Of a stretch of DNA of 23,751 nt, positions 6,223 to 14,969 are shown in pieces. Origin of the DNA: an uncultured Mesorhizobium sp. (lineage in GTDB: Bacteria; Pseudomonadota; Alphaproteobacteria; Rhizobiales; Rhizobiaceae); assembly GCA_937958475.1 (NCBI GenBank), contig CALFXR010000050.1:1-23751 (forward strand), given 5' to 3'. A program made the position numbers and the translations under genes. Position 1 is the first letter of the stretch. Each line of letters begins with the position of its first letter. The notes beneath the pieces were generated by a model. It made no database searches. It had not been told where the DNA came from and saw only the letters and a program-made list of their open reading frames with translations.

Positions 6223-7899
6223 ATGACGATCAATCTGCACAAGCCGGACATCACCGAGCTCAAGCCGCGCATCACGGTGTTCGGTGTGGGCGGCGGCGGC
6301 GGCAACGCCGTCAACAACATGATCACCGCGGGCCTGCGCGGCGTCGAGTTCGTCGTCGCCAACACGGACGCCCAGGCGCTGACGATGTCGAAGGCCGAGC
6401 GGCTCATCCAGCTCGGCGCGCACGTCACCGAGGGCCTCGGCGCCGGTTCCCAGCCGGAAGTCGGCCGGGCCGCCGCGGAAGAGTGCATCGACGAGATCCT
6501 CGATCACCTGTCCAACACCCACATGTGCTTCGTCACCGCCGGCATGGGCGGCGGCACCGGCACGGGTGCTGCCCCCGTCGTGGCCCGCGCGGCCCGCGAA
6601 AAGGGCATCCTGACCGTCGGCGTCGTCACCAAGCCGTTCCACTTCGAGGGCCAGCGCCGCATGAAGACCGCGGACCTCGGCATCGAGGAACTGCAGAAGT
6701 GCGTCGACACGCTCATCGTCATCCCGAACCAGAACCTGTTCCGCATCGCCAACGACAAGACCACCTTCGCCGACGCCTTCGCGATGGCCGACCAGGTGCT
6801 CTACTCGGGCGTCGCCTGCATCACCGACCTGATGGTCAAGGAAGGCCTGATCAATCTCGACTTCGCCGACGTCCGTTCGGTGATGCGCGAGATGGGCAAG
6901 GCGATGATGGGTACCGGCGAGGCTTCCGGCGAGGGCCGCGCGATGGCCGCCGCCGAGGCGGCGATCGCCAACCCGCTGCTTGACGAGACCTCGATGAAGG
7001 GCGCGAGGGGCCTGCTGATCTCGATCACCGGCGGCCGCGACCTCACCCTGTTCGAAGTCGACGAAGCCGCAACCCGCATCCGCGAGGAAGTCGACCAGGA
7101 CGCCAACATCATCCTGGGCGCCACCTTCGACGAGGCGCTCGAAGGCGTGATCCGCGTCTCGGTGGTCGCGACCGGCATCGACAAGGCCGCCGGCGACATC
7201 GCCGCGCCGCCGATCCAGCTGCGCCAGCCGATCAAACCTGTCGCCCGGCCGGCAGCGCCGGCGGCGGAGACCCGGCCGGCGCCGCAGCCCATGCATGCAC
7301 CGGTTCATGAGGTGCCGATGGCGCGTGCCGCCGATCCGGTCGCCGAGGCGATCCGCATGGCGGAGGCGAATGCGATGGAGATGGCCATGCCTCGGCACGC
7401 CGCGCCTGCCGAGGAGTTCCGCCCGCAGAGCAGGCTGTTCCAGGCGCCGCCCGCCGCCCACGCTCCGGCCGAGTCCTCGGCGATGCCTGCCCCCGCGCCG
7501 ATGATGGCGCGCGAAGCGGTCGCGCCCGCCCCGGTCCACGCCCGCATGCCGCGCGTCGAGGATTTCCCGCCGATCGTGAAGGCGGAAGTCGAGGCAGCGC
7601 AGAACGTCCGTTCGGCCGACCATGAGGAAAAAGGCCCGATGGGCCTGCTCAAGCGGCTGACCAACGGCCTGACCCGTCGCGAAGAGGAAGCCCCGCGGCT
7701 CCAGCCCGCGCAGCCGCGCGAGGCGAAGCTCCGCCAGCCCGCGCCGGAAGCCCGCCGTCCGGCAACGCAGGACCCGCAGCTCTACGCGCCGCGCCGCGGC
7801 CAGCTCGACGAGCACGGCCGGCCCGCCCCGCAGCCCCGCGCCGCGCAGGAAGAGGATCAGCTCGAGATTCCGGCTTTCCTTCGCCGGCAAGCCAACTGA
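6223..7899 (+). CDS. ftsZ: Cell division protein FtsZ with long C-terminal linker
   Basis: FtsZ is the tubulin-like GTPase that forms the Z-ring at midcell. The 558-residue product has a GTP-binding core (about residues 14-325) with GVGGGGGNAVNNM, the signature GGGTGTG (109-115) and the T7-loop NLDFAD whose acids (Asp213, Asp216) complete the neighbouring active site. A Pro/Ala/Met-rich linker of about 200 residues follows, typical of rhizobia and much longer than in E. coli. The last residues (LEIPAFLRRQAN) are the conserved tail that binds FtsA and other partners. AGGA (6211-6214) is the ribosome site. A nine-codon frame (ATG 6197) ends in a TGA overlapping this ATG. Confidence 0.98.
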   Translation: MTINLHKPDITELKPRITVFGVGGGGGNAVNNMITAGLRGVEFVVANTDAQALTMSKAERLIQLGAHVTEGLGAGSQPEVGRAAAEECIDEILDHLSNTHMCFVTAGMGGGTGTGAAPVVARAAREKGILTVGVVTKPFHFEGQRRMKTADLGIEELQKCVDTLIVIPNQNLFRIANDKTTFADAFAMADQVLYSGVACITDLMVKEGLINLDFADVRSVMREMGKAMMGTGEASGEGRAMAAAEAAIANPLLDETSMKGARGLLISITGGRDLTLFEVDEAATRIREEVDQDANIILGATFDEALEGVIRVSVVATGIDKAAGDIAAPPIQLRQPIKPVARPAAPAAETRPAPQPMHAPVHEVPMARAADPVAEAIRMAEANAMEMAMPRHAAPAEEFRPQSRLFQAPPAAHAPAESSAMPAPAPMMAREAVAPAPVHARMPRVEDFPPIVKAEVEAAQNVRSADHEEKGPMGLLKRLTNGLTRREEEAPRLQPAQPREAKLRQPAPEARRPATQDPQLYAPRRGQLDEHGRPAPQPRAAQEEDQLEIPAFLRRQAN

Positions 7900-7922
7900 T
7901 CCTGCAAGACAGGACGATCGAG

Positions 7923-7956
7923 GGGCGGACACCGCGGTGTCCGCCCGTTCTTTTTT
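7923..7956 (+). terminator. Intrinsic terminator after ftsZ
   Basis: A perfect 11-base stem, GGGCGGACACC (7923-7933) with GGTGTCCGCCC (7936-7946), is followed by GTTC and six T residues (7951-7956). It lies 24 bases past the ftsZ stop. It should end the dcw transcript, so lpxC needs its own promoter. This is the strongest terminator in the window. Confidence 0.92.
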
Positions 7957-7971
7957 CCGGAAGCCTGCGTT

Positions 7972-7985
7972 TTCAAGATCTTGAA
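7972..7985. repeat. 14-base perfect palindrome upstream of lpxC
   Basis: TTCAAGATCTTGAA reads the same on both strands. It sits between the ftsZ terminator and the candidate lpxC promoter, about 180 bases ahead of the lpxC start. The shape suits a dimeric regulator site, but I recognise no specific regulator. Confidence 0.45.
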
Positions 7986-8024
7986 CGCGTGGCTTCGCGG
8001 TAACACGGAGTAAGAAACCGTGAT

Positions 8025-8054
8025 TTGGCGGTCCCAGCGGGCTGGGACTATCTT
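8025..8054 (+). promoter_or_regulatory. Candidate lpxC promoter with inverted repeat filling the spacer
   Basis: TTGGCG (8025-8030) and TATCTT (8049-8054) each match four of six consensus positions and are separated by exactly 18 bases. Those 18 bases are the inverted repeat GTCCCAGC-GG-GCTGGGAC. A repeat centred in the spacer is the arrangement used by MerR-type activators and some repressors, but the same bases could form an RNA hairpin if transcription starts upstream. A further repeat, CACGG/CCGTG, lies just ahead (8004-8022). Confidence 0.35.
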
Positions 8055-8166
8055 CCGCCTCGACAGTAGAGCCGCAGCAGGGATTAGGGGGTGATTCCTG
8101 CTCCAAGCCGAAAGGTGCGCCACGGCGTGCCGCGCGGCCGGCCAACGGGGCGCAAGGGGATCGGTT

Positions 8167-9102
8167 TTGTACGATCAACAGACGACGATCAGATCGCGCG
8201 TATCGCTCTCGGGGACGGGCGTTCACAGCGGCAAGTCGGTTTCGATCCATTTCAGCCCGGCCGACGCCGATACCGGGATCACCTTCCATCTCTTCGCCGA
8301 CGACGGCGTGACGGAAATCCACGCACTCCATTCGCAGGTCGGCAGCACCGACCTGTCGACGGTGCTCGGCGATCCTGCGGGCGCGCACGTGGCGACGGTC
8401 GAGCACCTGATGGCGACGCTGTTCGGACTTGGCATCGACAACATCGCGATCGAGATCGACGGCACCGAGGTGCCGATCCTCGACGGCAGCGCGGCCATGT
8501 TCGTCGATGCTTTCGAGCAGGCCGGCATCGAGCGGCTCGCGGCGCGGCGGCGCTACATTCGCGTCCTCAAGCCGGTGCGCATCGAGGCGGGCGGCTCGTG
8601 GGCCGAGTTTCGCCCCCACGACGGCACGCGCTTCGAGGTCGAGATCGATTTCGACAGCCCGGCGATCGGGCGGCAGTCGCTGGCCCTCGACCTCGACGCG
8701 GAGCGGTTCCGCCGCGAGGTCGCGCGGGCGCGCACCTTCGGCTTCATGAAGGACGTCGAGCGCCTGTGGGCGGCGGGCTTCGCTCTGGGTTCGTCGCTGG
8801 AGAATTCCGTGGTGATCGGCGACGACCATCGTATCATCAACATGGAAGGCCTGCGCTATCCCGACGAGTTCGTCCGCCACAAGATGCTGGACGCGATGGG
8901 TGACCTGGCGCTGGCGGGAGCGCGCTTCATCGGATGCTTCCGCTCCTATCGCGGCGGCCACAAGCTCAACGCGGCAGCGCTGCGCCGGCTCCTTGCCGAC
9001 AGTTCCGCATACCAGATCGTCGAGAGCAGCCGCCGCGACCGCGGTCGCGCGGCGGAGGTGACCGCTGTCGGCGGGCCGCTGCACGCGCCGTCGGTCCGCT
9101 GA
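8167..9102 (+). CDS. lpxC: UDP-3-O-acyl-N-acetylglucosamine deacetylase LpxC
   Basis: LpxC is the cytoplasmic zinc deacetylase that carries out the committed step of lipid A synthesis. The 311-residue product aligns almost residue for residue with the E. coli enzyme. Zinc ligands are His80 (in VEHLMATLFGLG), His238 and Asp242 (in RHKMLDAMGDLAL), and His265 in RGGHKLN is the catalytic base region. The start appears to be TTG 8167: AAGGGGA (8154-8160) lies six bases before it, an in-frame stop at 8092 closes the frame upstream, and no ATG or GTG lies between. The C-terminus extends a few residues past the E. coli length. Position after ftsZ is standard. Confidence 0.95.
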   Translation: MYDQQTTIRSRVSLSGTGVHSGKSVSIHFSPADADTGITFHLFADDGVTEIHALHSQVGSTDLSTVLGDPAGAHVATVEHLMATLFGLGIDNIAIEIDGTEVPILDGSAAMFVDAFEQAGIERLAARRRYIRVLKPVRIEAGGSWAEFRPHDGTRFEVEIDFDSPAIGRQSLALDLDAERFRREVARARTFGFMKDVERLWAAGFALGSSLENSVVIGDDHRIINMEGLRYPDEFVRHKMLDAMGDLALAGARFIGCFRSYRGGHKLNAAALRRLLADSSAYQIVESSRRDRGRAAEVTAVGGPLHAPSVR

Positions 9103-9299
9103 CGGCAGATAGCGCCGGCCTTCGTCCCGGGGGCGTGTCTTCCGCGCAACAGGTCCTTACCCTTCGCACGGGGTCCGGCCGCTGCCACAAATTCGCGCCA
9201 TTGCCGCCCGATAGCGTTGCCGGTCAGTGGCTTGTATGATTTATGGCAGCGTCACGAGCCGTTCTTTTCCTGTGACTGCCAGAGGGGCGGAAGCCGAAC

Positions 9300-10157
9300 A
9301 TGCTTTTCAAGACCACCGCCAAGTCGAGCCGTTCGCTGCTCCTTGCGCTTCCGGCCGTGTTGCTGCCCGTCTTCCTGACCGCCTGCGCGTCCGACGCCGA
9401 CGTCGATCTCGCCACCTATGTCGAGCAGACCGATCCGGCCGACCTGCTCTACAATCAGGGCCTCGCGAATCTCGAGGCGGGCCGCTTGAAGGAAGCGACC
9501 GCCAAGTTCGACGCGGTCGACCGCCAGCACCCCTATTCGGAGTTCGCGCGCAAGTCGATGGTGATGAGCGCCTTCGCCCAGTATCGGCAGGGCAACTACG
9601 ACGAGGCGATCAATGCCGGCAAGCGCTACGTCAATCTCTATCCGTCGACGCCCGACGCGGCTTATGCGCAGTACATCGTCGGCCTGAGCTACTTCCGGCA
9701 GATCCGCGACGTCACGCAGGACCAGAAGGAATCGCGCCGCGCCATCGAGGCGATGGAAGAGGTCGTCGCCCGCTGGCCCGATTCCGAATATGTCGAGGAT
9801 GCCAAGCAGAAGATCCGCTTCGCCCGCGACCAGCTCGCCGGCAAGGAGATGCAGATCGGCCGCTACTATCTCGAACGGCGCGAGTACCTCGCGGCGATCA
9901 AGCGGTTCCGCTACGTCATCGAGCAGTACCCGAACACGCGGCACGTCGAGGAGTCGCTGGCGCGGCTCACCGAGTCCTACTACGCCATGGGCCTGACGTC
10001 GGAAGCGCAGACGGCCGCGGCCGTGCTCGGCCATAACTATCCGGACAGCCAATGGTACGCGGATTCCTACAAGCTGCTGCAGAGCGGCGGCCTCGAGCCG
10101 CGTGAGAACAAGGGCTCGTGGATATCCAAGGCCGGGTCGCTCATTCTCGGCACCTGA
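9300..10157 (+). CDS. bamD: Outer membrane assembly lipoprotein BamD
   Basis: BamD (formerly ComL/YfiO) is the essential lipoprotein of the BAM complex, which inserts beta-barrel proteins in the outer membrane. The 285-residue product begins with a lipoprotein signal peptide: basic residues, a hydrophobic run and the lipobox LTAC, with lipidated Cys29. The mature part is a series of TPR-type helical repeats with YNQGLANLEAGRLKEA near the start and DEAINAGKRYVNLYPSTPDA further on. ATG 9300 follows GAGGGGCGGA. The 197-base gap after lpxC has a TATGAT (9235-9240) that could be a -10 box, but no convincing -35 was found. recN follows after nine bases. Confidence 0.94.
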   Translation: MLFKTTAKSSRSLLLALPAVLLPVFLTACASDADVDLATYVEQTDPADLLYNQGLANLEAGRLKEATAKFDAVDRQHPYSEFARKSMVMSAFAQYRQGNYDEAINAGKRYVNLYPSTPDAAYAQYIVGLSYFRQIRDVTQDQKESRRAIEAMEEVVARWPDSEYVEDAKQKIRFARDQLAGKEMQIGRYYLERREYLAAIKRFRYVIEQYPNTRHVEESLARLTESYYAMGLTSEAQTAAAVLGHNYPDSQWYADSYKLLQSGGLEPRENKGSWISKAGSLILGT

Positions 10158-10166
10158 AGCCGGTCC

Positions 10167-11840
10167 ATGCTGGCGCACCTGTCGATCCGCGACATCGTTC
10201 TGATCGAACGGCTGGACATTGACTTCGCCGCCGGGCTCTCGGTGCTGACCGGCGAGACGGGCGCCGGAAAGTCGATCCTTCTCGATGCGCTGGCGCTGGC
10301 GCTGGGCGCGCGTGGCGACGCCTCGCTGGTTCGCCACGGCGCCGCGCAGGGGCAGGTGACCGCGGTCTTCGACGTGCCGGCCAACCATCCGGCCCGCGGC
10401 CTGCTCGCCGACAACGCCATCGACGACGACGGCGACATCATCCTGAGGCGCGTGCAGACCGCCGACGGACGCACCCGCGTCTTCGTCAACGACCAGCCCT
10501 CGAGCGTGGCGCTGATGCGCGACGTCGGCCGTGCGCTGGTAGAGATCCATGGCCAGCACGACGACCGCGCGCTCGTCGATGCCGCCGCGCACCGGGCGCT
10601 GCTCGATGCCTTCGGCGGCCATGCCGGGGCGGCCGCGGAGACGGCGTCGGCCTGGCGGCGCTGGCGCGCCACCGAGCAGGAACTCTCCCGCCATCGCGCC
10701 CGGGTGGAGGCGGCCGCGCGCGAGGCGGACTATCTGCGCGCTTCCGTGGCCGAGCTCTCCAAGCTCGATCCGCAGCCGGGCGAGGAAACCGAACTCGCCG
10801 AGCGGCGCGCAACGATGATGCGCTCCGAGAAGATCGCCGCCGACGTCAACGACGCCAATGAGATCCTGTCGGGGCCGCAGGCGGCCTCGCCGCAGCTCGC
10901 CAGCCTGATGCGGCGATTACAGCGCAAGGCGGCCGAGGCGCCGGGCCTGCTCGACGACGTGCTGAAGGCGCTCGACGACGCGCTGATCGCGCTCGACGCA
11001 GCCCAGACCGGCGTCGATGCCGCGCTCAGGGCGATCGAATACGATCCCCAGGGGCTGGAACGGACGGAGGAGCGGCTGTTCGCCCTGCGCGCAGCCGGCC
11101 GCAAACACTCGGTGGCGGTGGACGACCTCGCGGGACTGCGCGACCGCATGGCGGCCGATCTTGCCGATCTCGACGCGGGCGAGGAGCGCCTCGCCGTGCT
11201 CGAGCGGCAGGCGCAGGCTTCCCGCGACATCTATGACCGGCTCGCGGCGGATCTGAGCGAGAAGCGCAGGGCGGCCGCGCAGCATCTGGAAGAGGCGGTG
11301 ACGGCGGAGTTGCCGGCGCTGAAGCTCGAGCGGGCGCAATTCATCGTCGAGCTGTCCAGCGACCGTGACGACCGCCAGGCCGAGGGCATCGACCAGATCG
11401 AGTACTGGGTGCGGACCAATCCCGGCACCAGGCCCGGGCCGATGATGAAGGTGGCGTCCGGGGGCGAACTGTCGCGCTTCCTGCTGGCGCTGAAGGTCGC
11501 GCTGGCCGACCGCGGCTCGGCGCCGACGCTGGTCTTCGACGAGATCGACACGGGCGTGGGCGGCGCCGTTGCCGACGCCATCGGCCAGCGCCTGGCGCGG
11601 CTGTCGCGCCGCGTGCAGGTGCTTTCGGTGACGCATGCGCCGCAGGTCGCGGCGAGGGCGCACACGCACTACCTGATCTCCAAGTCTGGCGGCGCCGACC
11701 GGGTGTCGACCGGCATCGCCGCCATGGACCGGCCGCAGCGCCAGGAGGAGATCGCGCGCATGCTCGCCGGCGCGACGATTACCGACGAGGCGAGGGCGGC
11801 GGCCGAACGGCTGCTCAGGGAGAATGCCGCGGCGGGATAG
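10167..11840 (+). CDS. recN: DNA repair protein RecN
   Basis: RecN is an SMC-like ATPase that acts early in recombinational repair of double-strand breaks. The 557-residue product has the family layout: an N-terminal ATPase half with Walker A GETGAGKS (29-36), a long Ala/Arg/Glu-rich coiled-coil middle region, and a C-terminal half with the signature GGELSRFLLALKVAL and the Walker B motif LVFDEIDTGVGG. The VLSVTHAPQVAA switch segment follows. It starts nine bases after bamD with only a weak ribosome site (TGAAGCCGG), so it probably shares the bamD transcript. No LexA box was recognised before it. Confidence 0.95.
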   Translation: MLAHLSIRDIVLIERLDIDFAAGLSVLTGETGAGKSILLDALALALGARGDASLVRHGAAQGQVTAVFDVPANHPARGLLADNAIDDDGDIILRRVQTADGRTRVFVNDQPSSVALMRDVGRALVEIHGQHDDRALVDAAAHRALLDAFGGHAGAAAETASAWRRWRATEQELSRHRARVEAAAREADYLRASVAELSKLDPQPGEETELAERRATMMRSEKIAADVNDANEILSGPQAASPQLASLMRRLQRKAAEAPGLLDDVLKALDDALIALDAAQTGVDAALRAIEYDPQGLERTEERLFALRAAGRKHSVAVDDLAGLRDRMAADLADLDAGEERLAVLERQAQASRDIYDRLAADLSEKRRAAAQHLEEAVTAELPALKLERAQFIVELSSDRDDRQAEGIDQIEYWVRTNPGTRPGPMMKVASGGELSRFLLALKVALADRGSAPTLVFDEIDTGVGGAVADAIGQRLARLSRRVQVLSVTHAPQVAARAHTHYLISKSGGADRVSTGIAAMDRPQRQEEIARMLAGATITDEARAAAERLLRENAAAG

Positions 11841-11968
11841 GGTTGCGAGCCTGTCGTGGCTTCCGGTCGCGGCGTGCGACCTGGCAGTGGGCGTCAGCAA
11901 CCTGTGATTCCGGGTCCACAAGGCCCGCGCCGCGCGCTAGAACGGTCCGTCCAAACCGGAACGTTCGC

Positions 11969-14149
11969 ATGTCGCTTGCCCAGAAGCCCGTCGACCAGCT
12001 CACCCAGGAAGAAGCGGCGGAAGAACTCGCCCGCCTCGCCGCCGAGATCGCCAGGCACGATCGGCTCTATCATGGCGAGGACCGCCCGGAGATCACCGAC
12101 GCCGAATACGACGCGCTGCGCCAGCGCAACGCTGCGATCGAGGCGCGGTTTCCCGAGCTGACGCGCGCCGATTCGCCGTCGCGCGGCGTCGGCGCGGCGC
12201 CGTCGGCGACCTTCGCGCCGGCGCAGCACGCCAAGCCGATGCTGTCGCTCGACAACGTCTTCACCGACGAGGACGTCGTCGATTTCGTCGGCTCGGTGCG
12301 GCGTTTCCTGGCGCTGCCCGGCGACGCGGAGCTGGTCTTCACCGCCGAGCCGAAGATCGACGGCCTGTCGATGTCGCTGCGCTACGAGAAGGGCCGGCTG
12401 GTGACGGCCGCCACCCGTGGGGACGGCACGACAGGCGAGAACGTGACCGCCAACATCCGCACGCTGGACGAGATTCCGGAGCGGCTGCCCGCCGACGCGC
12501 CGGAGCTCATCGAGATCCGGGGCGAGGTCTACATGCGCCGGGACGACTTCTTCGCGCTGAACCGGCGCATGGCCGAGACCGGCCAGGCCTTCGCCAATCC
12601 GCGCAATTCGGCGGCGGGGAGCCTGCGCCAGAAGAACGCCGAGGTGACGCGCTCGCGGCCGCTGAAATTCTTCGCCTACGCCTGGGGCGAAACCAGCGAG
12701 CCGATCGCCGGAACGCAGTTCGACGCGGTGAAGCGGCTGGCCGACTGGGGTTTCAAAGTCAACGAGCTGATGGTGCGCTGCCGCTCGCTCGAAGAGATGC
12801 TCGGCCATTACCGGGCGATCGAGGCGAGGCGCGCGGCGCTGCCCTACGACATCGACGGCGTCGTCTACAAGGTCGACCGGCTCGACCTGCAGGAGCGCCT
12901 CGGCTTCCGCTCGCGCTCGCCGCGCTGGGCCACGGCGCACAAGTTCCCCGCCGAGAAGGCGACGACGGTGCTGGAGCGGATCGACATCCAGGTCGGCCGC
13001 ACCGGCGCGATGACGCCGGTTGCGCGGCTGACGCCGGTCACCGTCGGCGGCGTCGTGGTCACCAACGCCACGCTGCACAACGAAGACTACATCCGCGGCA
13101 TCGGCAACGACGGCCAGCCGATCCGCGAGGGCAGGGACATCCGCGAGGGCGATACGGTGATCGTCCAGCGCGCCGGCGACGTCATCCCGCAGATCCTCGA
13201 CATCGTCCCGGAGAAGCGCCCGGCCGGTTCCGAGCCCTACCGCTTCCCGCACCGCTGCCCGGTCTGCGGCAGCCACGCGGTGCGCGAGGAAGGCGAGGCG
13301 GTATGGCGGTGCACCGGCGGGCTGATCTGCCCGGCGCAGGCGATGGAGCGGCTGCGCCATTTCGTCTCGCGCAACGCCATGGACATCGAAGGCCTCGGCG
13401 AGAAGCAGATCGAGTTCTTCTTCACCACCGACAAGGCCGCGCAGCGTATCGTCGCGCCAGCCGACATCTTCACGCTGAGGCGGCGCCAGGAGACCCTGCC
13501 GGACACGCTCGAAGGCTCGATGGAGCGGCTCGACAAGGTCGAGGGCTTCGGCGAGGTCTCCGTGCGCAAGCTCCTCGTCGCGATCGACGAGCGGCGCCGG
13601 GTGGCGCTGTCGCGCTTTCTCTTCGCGCTCGGCATCCGCCACATCGGCGAGACCAACGCCAAGCGCCTGGCGCGGCACTTCCTCTCCTTCGACGCGCTCA
13701 GGGCGGCCGCCGAGGCGGCGCGCGCACCGCAGGGCAAGGGTGACGCCGGCAACGCCGAATGGCAGGAGATCGTCGGCGTCAACGGCATCGGCGGCGTGGT
13801 CGCCGAGGCGCTGGTCGACTTCTTCGCCGAGGACCACAACCGCGACGCCGTGGACGCGCTTCTCGCAGCCGGAGTCACGCCGCTCGACGAGGAGGCGATC
13901 GGCGAGGTGTCCTCGCCCGTCGCCGGCAAGACGGTGGTTTTCACCGGGGCGCTGGAGCGGATGAGCCGCGACGAGGCCAAGGCCATGGCCGAGCGGCTGG
14001 GCGCCAAGGTCGCCGGTTCGGTGTCGAAGAAGACCGACCTCGTCGTGGCCGGGCCCGGGGCCGGATCGAAGCTCAAGCAGGCGACCGACCTCGGAATCGA
14101 GGTGATCGACGAGGACGCGTGGTTCGAGCGTGTGGGGCCGTCGCTCTGA
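11969..14149 (+). CDS. ligA: NAD-dependent DNA ligase LigA
   Basis: LigA is the essential ligase that seals nicks in replication and repair using NAD+. The 726-residue product carries the full domain series: an N-terminal Ia domain with HDRLYHGEDRPEITDAEYD, the adenylation motif EPKIDGLSMS with catalytic Lys129, the OB-fold, a four-Cys zinc finger (Cys430, 433, 448, 454), helix-hairpin-helix repeats, and a C-terminal BRCT domain (about 650-726) starting VAGKTVVFTGALE. ATG 11969 is chosen because the protein matches homologues from about this point. The open frame continues upstream to 11843, but that part is not conserved-looking. The ribosome site is weak. The 128 bases after recN hold no other gene. 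Confidence 0.96.
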   Translation: MSLAQKPVDQLTQEEAAEELARLAAEIARHDRLYHGEDRPEITDAEYDALRQRNAAIEARFPELTRADSPSRGVGAAPSATFAPAQHAKPMLSLDNVFTDEDVVDFVGSVRRFLALPGDAELVFTAEPKIDGLSMSLRYEKGRLVTAATRGDGTTGENVTANIRTLDEIPERLPADAPELIEIRGEVYMRRDDFFALNRRMAETGQAFANPRNSAAGSLRQKNAEVTRSRPLKFFAYAWGETSEPIAGTQFDAVKRLADWGFKVNELMVRCRSLEEMLGHYRAIEARRAALPYDIDGVVYKVDRLDLQERLGFRSRSPRWATAHKFPAEKATTVLERIDIQVGRTGAMTPVARLTPVTVGGVVVTNATLHNEDYIRGIGNDGQPIREGRDIREGDTVIVQRAGDVIPQILDIVPEKRPAGSEPYRFPHRCPVCGSHAVREEGEAVWRCTGGLICPAQAMERLRHFVSRNAMDIEGLGEKQIEFFFTTDKAAQRIVAPADIFTLRRRQETLPDTLEGSMERLDKVEGFGEVSVRKLLVAIDERRRVALSRFLFALGIRHIGETNAKRLARHFLSFDALRAAAEAARAPQGKGDAGNAEWQEIVGVNGIGGVVAEALVDFFAEDHNRDAVDALLAAGVTPLDEEAIGEVSSPVAGKTVVFTGALERMSRDEAKAMAERLGAKVAGSVSKKTDLVVAGPGAGSKLKQATDLGIEVIDEDAWFERVGPSL

Positions 14150-14195
14150 GCGGCCAGCGGCGCGCTCAACCCTGGCTCAACCGAATTGATGTGAC

Positions 14196-14214
14196 AGGTC
14201 AGTATCGCTGACCT
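14196..14214. promoter_or_regulatory. Inverted repeat ahead of azlC
   Basis: AGGTCAG-TATCG-CTGACCT is a perfect seven-base inverted repeat with a five-base centre. It ends 17 bases before the azlC ATG and lies 46 bases after the ligA stop. No T-run follows, which argues against a terminator. It could be an operator for azlCD or a hairpin covering the start region. Confidence 0.4.
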
Positions 14215-14231
14215 AGACAGGCGGCCTCCGT

Positions 14232-14969
14232 ATGGACGCCGCCATGACCACCGCAACAGCCCCGACCCGATCGGCCCGCCGCGAGTTCCTCGCCGGAACG
14301 CGACTCGGCGTGCCGGTCATCATCGCCTCCGCGCCGTTCGCCATCCTGTTCGGCGCGCTTGCCGTCGACAACGGACTGTCGGTCGGCGAGGCGACGCTGA
14401 TGAGCGCGGCGATCTACGGCGGCGCCTCGCAGATGGTCGGCATCGAGCTGTTCGGTCACCAGATCGCGCCGTGGCTGGTGGTGTTCTCCATCTTCGCCGT
14501 GAATTTCCGCCACGTGCTCTATTCCGCCGCCGTCGGCCGCCGGATCGGACACTGGTCGTTCATCGAGAAGACGGTCGGCTTCTTCTTCCTCGTCGATCCG
14601 CAGTATGCCGAAGCGGAACGCAGGACCGAGCGCGGCGAGAGCGTCGGCTTCGCCTGGTACATGGGGATGGCGCTGCCGATCTATGTCTGCTGGGTCATCG
14701 AATCAGGCCTGGGCGCGGCCTTCAGCCGGCTGCTGCCCGATACCAAGGCGCTCGGCATCGACTTCCTCCTGCCGATCTACTTCCTCGGGCTGGTGATGGG
14801 TTTCCGCACCCGTTCGTTCTGGTTCCCGGTGGTCATGGTCAGCGCCGTCGCCGCGATCGTCGCCCACAAGCTGGTCGGATCGCCGTGGCACGTCACGCTC
14901 GGGGCGGCCGCCGGGGTCGCTCTCGCCGCGGCGATGACGCCGTCGGGCGGCGAGGAAGGGCGTCGATGA
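14232..14969 (+). CDS. azlC: AzlC family branched-chain amino acid exporter, large subunit
   Basis: AzlC proteins pair with AzlD to export branched-chain amino acids (and toxic analogues) across the inner membrane. The 245-residue product is strongly hydrophobic with several transmembrane segments, and it shows the family motifs FRHVLYSAAVGRR and LFGALAVDNGLSVGEATLMSA in its first half. The usual family length is about 230-250. ATG 14244 is an alternative start four codons on; neither has a clear ribosome site. The stop overlaps the azlD ATG as ATGA, so the two subunits are coupled. Substrate is inferred from family membership only. Confidence 0.9.
   Translation: MDAAMTTATAPTRSARREFLAGTRLGVPVIIASAPFAILFGALAVDNGLSVGEATLMSAAIYGGASQMVGIELFGHQIAPWLVVFSIFAVNFRHVLYSAAVGRRIGHWSFIEKTVGFFFLVDPQYAEAERRTERGESVGFAWYMGMALPIYVCWVIESGLGAAFSRLLPDTKALGIDFLLPIYFLGLVMGFRTRSFWFPVVMVSAVAAIVAHKLVGSPWHVTLGAAAGVALAAAMTPSGGEEGRR

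Noticed and set aside
6139..9084. 981-codon antisense frame spanning ftsZ and lpxC
   Set aside because: It crosses two real genes and the strong ftsZ terminator, and its composition is that of a codon-bias shadow.
11841..11866. GGTTGC/GCAACC pair and other short repeats between recN and ligA
   Set aside because: Arms are short and widely spaced, expected by chance in GC-rich DNA; no promoter could be fixed.
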